Below are positions 12,035 through 23,800 of a stretch of DNA of 64,000 nt, piece after piece. The notes beneath the pieces are model-generated. The model saw only the letters and a list, made by a program, of their open reading frames with translations. It did not search any database and was not told the DNA's origin. The number at the start of each line of letters is the position of its first letter. Within the stretch, counting starts at the first letter, position 1. Origin of the DNA: Bicyclus anynana (Eukaryota > Arthropoda > Insecta > Lepidoptera > Nymphalidae); assembly GCF_947172395.1 (NCBI RefSeq), contig NC_069100.1, forward strand, positions 13,110,109-13,174,108, read 5' to 3'. The position numbers and the translations under genes were made by a program.

Positions 12035-14420
12035 ATCATACATTTGTAAACATTTTATCTAAAAAAAAAATTGTTGAAAACACAAAAAAATATATTTTAT
12101 TGGATGCATTACGATGCGATACGTTTAAAATAAGCACGCGGCCTAATGAGGCCTTTCCAAAAATCGCTCTTTAGCTAGCTACATAATGACAAGGCCGTTC
12201 TAACAGCTTATTAGTTGTTTTATTTAAATACATATTGTCAGATCGGCCTTCTTATCTTGCCGCTAACATACTCGTAAAACTCATGTTCTACTCGTTTTTG
12301 AGTTTAATTTAACTCGTTCTAACACAATGTACAAAAAATACTTTCCTTGATTATATAAAGATGTTATAAAACAAAAAAAATATTAAAGAGATAGATAGGT
12401 TGCATTCACAATAATTATAACAAATAAATAAAAGTGAAATTTTAAAATGAAATATTATGATTATATTATATTGGAAATATGTGATGAAAAACGCTAGATG
12501 GTTTTTTTTTTGAAGAGACGTTTCAAACACGTCCGTCTACGGCGACCTGCGCCGCAAGACTGACTTCAGGTTGGCCAATTACCCGAGTTTAATGGTGCAA
12601 ACAACTTATCTACCTCCTTTTGCTTACAATATCATATCATAGCAATAGCATGCATGATCAATCAATACCTGAATACGATCGATTTACTTTAGTTTTTAAT
12701 AATTTTTACAAAATAATATAAAGATTTTACTTCAAGATTTAACAAAATTATCGATTTCTATAAACGACACGATATACTAACACATTCTTATATATAATTA
12801 TATAAATATAAAATTGAGATGTCTTGATTCATATATGAAGATTGGAAATAGATATATAATCAGTAGGGTGCACTCCATAGATGCAAAAATTAACTGCATA
12901 CCATAAGGATTAACATTTTGTACGTAAAATGCCTACTTTATTAAAAAATTGTGCACAACACTGGATATATAAATACACATTACAATAAAAAGTTACAAGA
13001 CTAAGACCTGTCATCCTACCTGTAAGATACTGTCAATGTATTGAAACTTTTACAGATAATTTTAATTTTACATTTTCACACCAATGTCAATAAAATTTAT
13101 AATTTTACTAGTTTAGTACACAGCAACCATAGATTTTTATGAATTGTTACAAAATGTGACATAACTAACCCTTGGAAACACATTATGAATCTAGTATGAT
13201 TGTTGGCACTAACACTAAAATAGATTAAATACCTATATTTTCTTGTATTAATTGATTAACCAGAGATATTATACAACTAACTTGTGTATTAAGTTATGAA
13301 ATTGCTTTTTTGAATGTAGTTGACAATAAACAGTTATGTGCGTCAAAAATGTCAAAACGGCCTTCCAATCGTGCCCCACATATAACACCAAACATATATC
13401 CTACATATATAAATATTATGTATAAATCCCCCATATTCACTTCATAAAACTTTACTATACAATATCACAGTTTAGATACCAAATATATGACCCCTGTTGT
13501 GATGAACAATGCCTTAATAGACGGCTCGGAACAAATTAATTTTGTTGGGCTTTGTCCAACGGATTTCGAACTTATTGTGGTGTTTGTTTGATTTCCAACA
13601 CATTGCATGAACAAGCTTATGAAAAAAAGTAATGAATTCCAAAACAGTTGGGTATTTACCAAGCAATTGGTGCCGTGAAAATTCTATTTAATTAATAATG
13701 TAAAGTTAATTTCCACTTGAATATTTATATAAAGAACTTTTAATTGATTATACTTACAATTTTTTTTTTCATTTTCCTTTAAATAATCAAATAAGTAATT
13801 ACATTTTATGTATAAATATTTTGCGGTTAAAAAATTTCAATATATGTACATTCAAAAAATAATAATGAAATTATATTACGATGAAATTTTGTACCTAACT
13901 GTTCTTCTATTTTTATTTTATTCCATTTTATGTAATGTATTTTTTTTAATAAACTGGATTTTATAGTACTCGCGAGTTCTACCCCTTATGAGCCTTCTAC
14001 AACATAAAGATTTGCGGTGAATATGGGGGTGTAGTATATCGTGTCTAGTTTTCTGTACCATGACAAAACACTGTATGTAAAAACATCAATTTTTAAGAAA
14101 ATCCAGTCCCCCGTTAGTTGCTAGATACAGTTTACTGTCAAAACATGTGTTAAAAACATTTACTTAGTCGAGATTACTACACCATGGATGAGTTCCTTAA
14201 AGATAAAGGCGCTTGGAGGCCATTGGATCAGCTTCCACCTTCACACAGGAAGTAAAAGAAGTGGTAGAATCTTTACAAATAGTCAACTGATGTGTCAAAA
14301 GTGTTTGTAAACTGAGCCTACTTGAAATAAACGTTCAATAGTATGAGTTTTACTACAGAACACTGTATGTGGAGATACAGTGTAATGTCATAGCACGGCT
14401 ATAGTACCGTATGAGTTGTC
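12035..14420. other. AT-rich stretch without recognised gene or repeat
   Basis: No coding signal. A GC-richer patch at 12510-12600 is unassigned. Near 14295-14330 is an end related to the LINE-like repeat at 7175. Confidence 0.4.
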
Positions 14421-14421
14421 C

Positions 14422-14427
14422 TTTATT
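14422..14427 (-). terminator. JASPer: Candidate poly(A) signal of the LEDGF-like gene
   Basis: The + strand 'tttatt' is AATAAA on the minus strand, 458 nt past the stop. If used, the 3' UTR contains a MITE and a SINE-B fragment. Confidence 0.35.
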
Positions 14428-14519
14428 AAACAATGCTGGTCACCTCGAGGTGTCACATGCGACTGGCTCGCGTTCTGCGTCACCTGTTAAAGTAAAAAAT
14501 TACGAAGATATATTACTCT

Positions 14520-14662
14520 ATCATCATCATTATAAACCCATTTTCGACTTACTGCTGAGCACGAGTCCCCTCTGAGAATGAGGAGGGTTAGGCCATTATT
14601 CCACCACGCTGGCCCAATGCGGATTGGCAGACTTCACACAGGCAGAGAATTAAGAAAACGGT
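14520..14662 (-). mobile_element. SINE-B 3' part
   Basis: Tail 'tcatcatcat' at the left, then the body through 'cagagaattaagaaaa'; the tRNA-like head is missing. Confidence 0.8.
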
Positions 14663-14663
14663 T

Positions 14664-14800
14664 TACAGTTCGTTTCGTATAGCATGGTGCGGGTTACAGT
14701 TCGTTTCGCTCTTTAAAGTTGGCCGCGTTTCGCGATAATAGTACGTATTATAGACGTCATAAGGCAACTGTCACCTTACCCATGCTATCTGAAAAACACT
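14664..14800 (+). mobile_element. MITE 'cagttcgtttc' family
   Basis: 'acagttcgtttcgtatagca' at one end and 'gcaactgtcaccttaccc', 'atgctatctgaaaaacact' at the other form imperfect inverted ends. The inner palindrome 'aatagtacgtatt' is shared with 42796. Other copies: 40352, 42634, 53305, 55364. Confidence 0.75.
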
Positions 14801-14884
14801 ATAGTAAAATGTTACGCACCTCTCCATTCGACCATTGTCGTGGACTGTATGTATAATAGGACCCGCTGTTTGTGTAATTTTTTG

Positions 14885-17800
14885 TTAAAACTTGGACTTT
14901 CTTTTGGTTGGCGACCGCGGCGGATCAGTCTTCTTGCTCTGAAAATATAAACAAAATACTAATATTAATACTAATTATACTAATATTATAAAGCTGAAGA
15001 GTTTGATTGTTTGTTTGTTTGTTTGTTTGATTGAACGCGCTAATCTCAGGAACTACTGGTCCGATTTGAAAAATTCTTTCAGTGTTAGATAGCCCATTTA
15101 TCGAGGAAGACTATAGGCTATATTTTATCCCCGCATTCCTAAAAGAACGGAAACCACGCGGGTGAAACCGCGCGCGGTCAGCTAGTATATAATATGTATA
15201 TAATATGTATGTATAATATAGAAAAAGTAGTCTAAGAAGGATATGACGTCACTCGACTATATCGTGTTGGCTGATTGGTTGTGCCGACGCTAGGTGGCGC
15301 GAGTTGTTTCCGTGAATAGTGGGAGTTAGTAAGTGGGAGCGCCGGCGCGGGAGCGAGTGGTGATACAAGGCGCTTGTCGGCTCGCCGTACGTTCATAGCT
15401 CATAGCTCTGGTGGTCGTCGATCCGCAAACATCTCTCGTGGAGTAGTAATCTTTATCAGATTACTCCGAGTTAGGCAAGGAGAATTACTCTGTCTCGACT
15501 AGTGAAGTATATTTTATTAATGGTTAGATTTTGAATGATTTTTTGAATTTTGGTGAATCGTATGCTAACCTTACCTAAACTTTGTTCAACATTGGTTTTC
15601 TTATTTTTTAAATCAACTTCTGAATTCTACTAAATATATATAAATAATATGTCACATTGTTTGTCCTCGATGAACTCCTAAAGCACTTAGCCTATTAAAA
15701 TCTAACTTGATCCAACTTGAAAGATAAGATAGCTCAGAGGCAAGTTAGGATAGGGATAGGGGTAGAGCAGGGCTATTCATAGACAAATGTCATGAAATTT
15801 ATTGTTATCCATGTTAGTTATAGAGTTATAATGTATGTAATTAAAGAAAGTTTTCATACCTCTCTCGTCCTTTTTGCTCTAGGCTCTTCTTCTACCTTTC
15901 CTTTATCTTCTTTTTTCTTGTCTTCCTTATCACTTTTATCTGTACTCTTACTATCCTTCTCTGTGTCCTTTGGAACTTCTTTAGAACTCTCACTTTTGTC
16001 TTCTTCTGCTGGGGTATCTTTTTTAGAATCATCTGTGTTTGCATCTGACTTTTCTGGTGTTTTCTCTTTTATTTCACTATCTTTTTCACTTTCTTCTTTG
16101 TCTTTTGATTCTTCTTGTTTACTATCTTTTTCTGTGCTTTTATCATCCTCTTTGCTTGTTTTAGCATCTTTAGTGTTTTTAGTTTCGTCTTTGTTGGCTT
16201 TACTTTCTTTAGCACTTTTATTGTCCTCTTTTATTTTATTATCTCTTGAATTCTTCTTCTCTTTTTTTTCTTTTGCCACTTCTTTCTCTTCTGTGTCATT
16301 TTCTTTGGACTCTGGTGATTCTTTATCTTTATTCTGTTCCTCTTGCTTTTGTTCTGCGTTTTTATCTTCTGTGGAATCTTCTGTATTTGTTTGCTCCTTT
16401 TCTTTTGGCTCTTCAGGTTTGCTTCTAGAAGATTGTCGTTTCGCAGGAGTTTTTGGTGTGGTGTTGTTTACAGCTTTCTTTGTTTTTGCTGAAATAAAAA
16501 CCATTAACTTAATTATATGTACCTGTTGATTTTCAAAAATTAATTTAAAGTTGTTGTTACTCAATAACCTAACTTCTATTTTCCTGTAAAAAGCCAAACA
16601 AACATTAGCCCAGACAGAGAGATAGGCAGGAGGAAGGCTATAGGCTATATATTATGCCCGTATTCCTACGGGAACTACGCGGGTGAAACCGCGCGGCGTT
16701 AGCTAGTATATTAATATATAAGTTTGAGATTTATTTCGAAAATTTAAATTGGCACAAATACTTATACTGTAGTACCTGGTGTTTTAGTCTTCTTTACTTC
16801 TTCCTCCTTCTCTTCTTCTTCCGTTATTGGTTGATTTGCCGCTTCTATTGCCGCGTCCATTGTGTGTGAAGTGGGATCAGACATTTCTACAAAATATGTT
16901 ACATTTACGTTTCACTCGTACTACTACTGTTTGTATATCTACTAGACTTGCAGGTTAACAATAAAGATGACTTATAGAAAGAAGTTTTATATTTAGCTTT
17001 TTAATTAAACACAGAATTTTGCTATTTTGAAGCAAGGAAGATCATTGTCAACCCATATTCGGCTCACTGCTAAGCTTGAGTCTCCTCTCAGAATGAGAGG
17101 GGTTGGGCTAAATAGTCCACGCTGGCCCAATGCGGATTGGCAGACTTCACACACACAGAGAATTAAGAAAATTCTCTGGTATACAGGTTTCCTCACAATC
17201 TTTTACCTTCACCGTTTGAGATATGTGATTTTAAGAAATTAAATAATGTCTTAAAAAACTTTAGGACTTTTTGGGATAGATATAAAAAGTTTTGATATAG
17301 TTTAAGTTTTGAAGCAAAACTTCCATTTTTTTTAATACTTTGCATAAACTATAAGAGCTGATGGACGTTGGGGCCCCAAGGTGCTGGTATGGCGACCCCG
17401 CACCGGAAAGCGCAGTGTTAGTCGACCCCCCACTAGGTGGACCGAGGACATCAAACGGCTTGCAGGGAGCCACTGGATGCTGGCGGCTCGAGACCGTTTT
17501 GTTTGGAAGTCCATGCAAGAGGCCTATGTCCAGCAGTGGACGTCCATCGGCTGATAATGATGATGATGATGATGATTGCATAAACTTTGAGATTGCATAC
17601 AGTGGGATCAATTGCAATAGCAAGCGGCATATGCTGAGCTTTTCTTTCCTTGCAAGCCTTTCTTTTTAAGGGTTACAGACAGACATGCTGTCATAAGGAT
17701 AGAGTATTTATCGACTGTCTGTAACTTTTAGATATGAATAAATTTATTTTCTTTCTTTCTTTCAAAATAAAAGTTAAAAATATTTCTTTAATTATTATTA

Positions 17801-20800
17801 TTCACAAAAAAACTAAAATATTTATTTTTGGTTTACATAATATAATTACAGAAACTATCTATAATCGAACAAGGGTAGTATAAAAATATGTTATTCTCAC
17901 CTAGGGGTAAGTGCACCATTTCCAGTACTTCGTCGGGGGTGAGTTTCTCAGTGGCCTTCTTGAATTGGTCCGCTCTTTCAGTGAAGAATTCCCAAAACGA
18001 CAGCCCTTGTGGGATTGTGAACAGGCCCTGTAACACAATATCCAAAATGCTATATCTTCTACTCAAATAATAGTAAAAGTACATAATATAATATATATCT
18101 TTTATACACAAAATATTGATTTTTATTATGCAGTGTTTGTCATATTTATTGTACTTAATCTTTATAACGATATTTACCCATAGTGCTGGGCAATTATATT
18201 TTTGTTAACAAACTAAAATGCAAATGAACCGAGGAAGTTGAATTTTGGATATGACGTGGGGAGAGCCTAGAAAAAGCTTAACTTCAAATTCTCAACCAAG
18301 ATTTCCTATGTACATTTTCCGCTATATTTAAAAAAGCGATCGATTCAGTTTTTTTACAACAATTCTGTTCTGCATTGAGACATTACAAAAGTTTGATTCA
18401 ATACTTTTTTGGTGCTATTTGAACGCTTTGCAAGAAGCGCTCTGGTCTGCGCTGGTCCTCTATAGTTTTGAAATATTGATCGAAAAAGTAAAAACTTGGG
18501 AGTCGCCAGCGTGCTAGGGTGTATGTATGTATCAGAAGCGATGACTGAATTTTTTGTAGGTAACCCTTTCATGTGGATTTTTAGTCTTAATGTCTTTTTC
18601 GTCTGAGTACGTTAAATTATTCACGTCCGTAAAACTCGTTGATTTTTAAAAGGTAACCCGACAGGAATGGGTTGTTAGGAACCATCGCCCCTGGTATGTA
18701 TGTATGTATGTATGTATGTATGTCTGCAAACGTCCAGCCCCTCACCTTGAGACAGTTGTAGGCGACGTCGGCCTGTTGGCGGATCTTGTGCGCGTGCTGG
18801 CTGAACAGCAGCGCGTCGCTCTCCGTCAGCTCCCACTGCGGCGTGTTGCCCACGTACGCACGCATGCGCTTGATCGTCTCCAGCGTGCTGGGGTGTATGT
18901 ATGTATGTATGTATGTATGTAGGTATGTATGTATGTATGTATGTATGTATGTATGTATGTATGTATGTATGTATGTATGTATGTATGTATGTATGTATGT
19001 ATGTATGTATGTATGTATGTATGTATGTATGTATGTATGTATGTATGTATGTATGTATGTATGTATGTATGTATGTATGTATGTATGTATGTATGTATGT
19101 ATGTATGTATGTATGTATGTATGTATGTATGTATGTATGTATGTATGTATGTATGTATGTATGTATGTATGTATGTCTGCAAACGTCCAGCCTCTCACCT
19201 TGAGACAGTTGTAGGCGACGTCGGCCTGCTGGCGGATCTTGTGCGCGTGCTGGCTGAACAGCAACGCGTCGCTCTCCGTCAGCTCCCACTGCGGCGTGTT
19301 GCCCACGTACGCGCGCATGCGCTTGATCGTCTCCAGCGTGCTGGGGTGCTTCAGCAGCATCAGCGGCTTTATGTCCAGAGCTGGGATGAGAAAACGTATT
19401 AAAACCCCAACAGCGCTGTGTCCCGGGATAATGCCGTAGCCACACTATGCACTATTTGCGCAATTTGAATGGAGAAGGGGAGTGTTTGATAACTATCAAA
19501 GGATCCTTTAACCCTACACACAACGTTCACAAGTGCGTGTCTTCACTCAAGGTCATTCTCTGCCATTCTATGGTCATATTTTGGTTACAGTTTGATTTGT
19601 TAATTGAGTTGTCCTGACAAATGTTGTGAATCATAACCTTTGTTCGACATTAGTTTTCTTATTTCTGTAATCACTTCTGAGTCTGCTAAAACTTCTTTTA
19701 AAAATAAAAAACAAAGAGCCATCTATGAGCCTCTAGCATAACTGCATTGTAACAGATTCTTAAGAGTGTGCAAAAAGGGATTGTTTCAAAGTGGTCTAGG
19801 AACGCCATCTAACAGCATTGCTCGATTACACGCGTTGACCTTACTCCACAAGTCAACCGTGCGTACAGAATTTTTATATTAAAAAACACAAATACAAGGA
19901 ATTATTCAATTTTAACTTATAGTGCATACTCTAGTTAAAACCCCTATGTACTCACCAATAAGTTCATCGATCAGCTTGAGACACAACTCCGTGTTGGCCT
20001 TCTCCAGACAAAGACACGTCTTTATCTTCGCGTCCAACTCTATGAGCTTCATCTCCACTTTCAGATAGTTTACACGAGACTTCTTCTCCTCTGAAAAAAT
20101 ATTTTCTTTGCATATTATTTTCTAATTATCCCCTTGGCGGAACCCTATTTTATCCCCTTGGGGGTAGAACTGAACAAACTCCTTTCTTAACGGATGCCTA
20201 TGTCATAACATCTACCTGCATGCCAAATTTCAGCCCAATCCGTCCAGTGGTTTGGGTTGTGCGTTGATAGATCACTATGTCAGTCAGTCACCTTTGAGTT
20301 TTATATATTTAGATGATTGTTAACGGGGCCCAAAAAAGGTTAAGGTTGTCTGGAAGAGACCGCTGTGAAGCGATAAGGCCGCCTTTTTTACTTCTTTTTG
20401 TTTGTCTGTTACAGTGTTTGTTGCCTTGTTCTGTGGTGTACAAATAAAGTGCATTTATAAATAAATAAAAAGCAGGTGATACACACCAGTGTCTCGCTCC
20501 TTGTCAAGAGTGGCTTTCTCCTCGTCAGTCAGGTTTAGATCCATTACCAGTTGTTCCTGCACCGACTTTGGAGTGATGTGGCCTTTTTCTGAAAAAAAAA
20601 AACGAGTTACGGAAATGCTGAAATTTAAAATATTAAAAATGTTTTTTTTTTAATTTGTCGTCAGTGCTTGTTAAAAGTATAGTACGTATACCCATACTAC
20701 GTGCCCATTTTTCACAACTTTTTACATCCCCCCCTGGTGTACCGCCTTACTCTCCTTCCCTCCCCCTCATCTTCTCACATAGTAACTCATAAATATAGCA

Positions 20801-23800
20801 TATTATACTATTATTATAAAGAGGTTAAGTTTATGGTGTTGTAGGGGGGTAATCTCGGCATCTACTGAACCGATTTTGAAGTCATCATCATCATCATCAT
20901 CACCATCATCATCAACAACCCACATTCAGCTCACTGCTGAGCACGAGTCTCCTTTCAAAATGCGAAGGGTTGGATTAGTCCACCATACTGGCCCAATGCG
21001 GATTGGCAGACTTCATACACACATAGAGAATCAAGATAATACTCAGGTATGCAGGTTTCATCACAATGTTTTTCCATCACGTGATATTTCACTTGTCACT
21101 GACATAGCTCAGCGAGTCGCGAAGCTCAAGTGGCAATGGGCAGGCCACATAGTTCGAAGAGCCGTTGGACGTTGGGGTCCCAAGGTGCTGGAATGGCGAC
21201 CCCGCACCGGAAAACACAGTGTTGGTCGACCCTAGGTGGACCGAGGAGCAGGGAGCCGCTGGATACTGGCGGCTCGAGACCGTTGTGCTTGGAGGTCCAT
21301 GCAAGAGGCCTATGTCCAGCAGTGGACATCTATGGGCTGATAAGGTAAGGTAGCAGGGGCGATGGTTCCTAACAACCCGATTCCTATCGGGTTACCTTTT
21401 AAGAATCCACGAGTTTTACGGATACACATAACTTACCGTACTCAGTCAAACACATTCAGACTAAAAAAAAACTGAACGGGTTACCTACAAGAAATTTTCA
21501 GTCTTCGCCACTGTATGGTAGTAAATAAAATTACCCAATTGCGACTTCAAAGTGAGAGCGTTGCTAGCGGCTCGCTTGTCCCACTGCAGGCGCGCGGCCT
21601 CGCTCGCGAAGTTGTTGGGCCTGCATTGGAACAGCTTGACGCCGATGTACTGGCCCGACGGCAGGTAGGCGATCACTATGTTCTCCTTCTCGGGGTCTTC
21701 TGTTATGACAAACAATAAAAAAAGAATAGATAATTATATCACTAATAAAATAAAACAAAATACAGTTTAAAAATACAGTAGTGTAATCTCAGAAGAACAA
21801 AAAAATTTAATCTTATTACATTTATACATTTATTTAAGTTATTGTAACTTGTTGTGTTGTAACTACAAAATGCAAGTAAATTAACTTAACTTAACATAAG
21901 TAGAGAGGCGGATTTATTGTTTTTCGGTCATAAAAGTAATTAATTTTATAATACTATAATTTTTTTTTGACGGCCTCCGTGGCGCAGTGGTATGCGCAGT
22001 GGATTTATAACACGGAGGTCCTGGGTTCTATCCTCGGCTGGGCAGATTGAGATTTTCTTAATTTGTCCAGGTCTGGCTGGTGGGAGGCTACGGCCGTAGC
22101 TAGTTTTACCAGCCTGCCTACAAAGACGTGCCGCCAAGCGATTTAGCGTTCCGGTACGATGTCGTGTAGAAACCGAAAGGTGTGTGGATTTTCATCCTCC
22201 TAACAAGATAGGCCGCTTCCATCTTTGATTGGATCATCACTCACATCTCACACTCACTCACATCAGGTGAGATTGTAGTCAAGGGCTAAAGGCTAACTTG
22301 TAAAAAAATAAAAAATTGTGGTTGGAGTTATAAATGGTGAAATTAACCAGATTCTTATATATTAGATATGAAACTTTCAGCAAACTACTTTTATATATCT
22401 TTATTTATTAATAAGTACATCAAGTTAAACTAAATCAATTAATAAATCAACATGTTATTTCTTCCATTTTTCATAATTCTTATTGTCATCTGGATACATT
22501 TCTAAAATCTGCGAAATTGTTGTAGAAATACCCACATCCGTCTCTTCGAAATCAGCTACCTTTTTAATATAATCCTTGTAATTTAAATTTAAGCCAATAT
22601 CACCAAATTTAATACACATAGGTACCATTTTATTTGGATTTATTTCAGATTTCGCGCATAAAAACAAATTAACTATGTCATCTCCAGTAGGTATTTTATA
22701 GTCCACATTTTGGTTTGAAGCAGTATTATTATTATTTAAATCATTACAATTTGTATCATCTAGAGAACTTTCTATTTGACAGGTTAAAGAACCTTCCTCT
22801 ACTTGTCTTTGAATGTTGTCATAGCTAGTCGCATCAAGATTCATATAAGTTTTATTTAAAGAAATTACAGAATTAAATGAATCGCTTCTCGGAAATGTAT
22901 TATACGATTCTTGTGACGATTTCGCATTATCTTGTGAAAGACCTTCAGAAAATAAAGCTTGATAAACGTCGTCAATTTGTTCGTTATCCAGCACATTTAA
23001 AGAACCTAATAAAAGGCCGCCTAGATTGAAAGTTGTATGGGAACTTTTGTTTGTTCTATTTTCAAATATTTTTTCTGGAATATTGGTACTAGCAGTTTGT
23101 TCTTTATTTAAATCATTCAATTCCATAGTGCATTTTTGTGACGGATATGTTGTATTGGAACTTTTTCTTGTTCCTTTTTCTAATATATTTTCTGGAGTAC
23201 TAGCAGTTTGTTCTTTATTAAAATCATTAATTTCCATAGAGCATTTATGCGATGGATATGTAGTACAGAAATTTTTTGTTGTTCCTTTTTCAAATATTTT
23301 TTCGGTTTGTTCTTTATTTAAATCATCAATTTCCATTTTGCATTTGTGTGAAGGATACGTAATGGCGGAATCGACTTGCTCATTTGCTAAATCATTATGC
23401 ACTTTTTTTAAAGGTGGCTTGAATTTCTTAGTTTTAATAATTTTAGTTGTTTTAGTTTCAACAGTTCTATCTGATTTAGTAATAACTTTCTTTTTGGTTA
23501 TAATAGTAGTTTCCTGTGTGACTAATGCATCTGAAAAGTGACTACAAATTATTAGAAAAAAAATTTATTTTCATATATACTTAAAATTTATGACTAAACA
23601 TACAAAAGTGGTTAACTAGAATGTAGCTTCTAGTTACTACTCTAAATCCTTCCAATTTAAAATGTTGCAAAATACAAAATGTCTATATGTAAATGAAAAA
23701 TATCAGAAATGCAAAATATACATACCAGAATACATTTTTTCATTACAATCCTCATTAATATCAGTATCACTGTTAAAAGAATTCAAAGTTCCCGCCAAAC

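Noticed and set aside
15792..16529. Serine/leucine-rich open frame on the + strand
   Set aside because: It is the antisense shadow of the lysine/glutamate-rich exon 15 of the LEDGF-like gene.
18617..19445. Long His-Thr-Tyr-Ile or Met-Tyr-Val-Cys repeat proteins
   Set aside because: These are translations of the (CATA)n/(TATG)n microsatellite in both strands. Only the link with the IBD exon frame is kept, as a finding.
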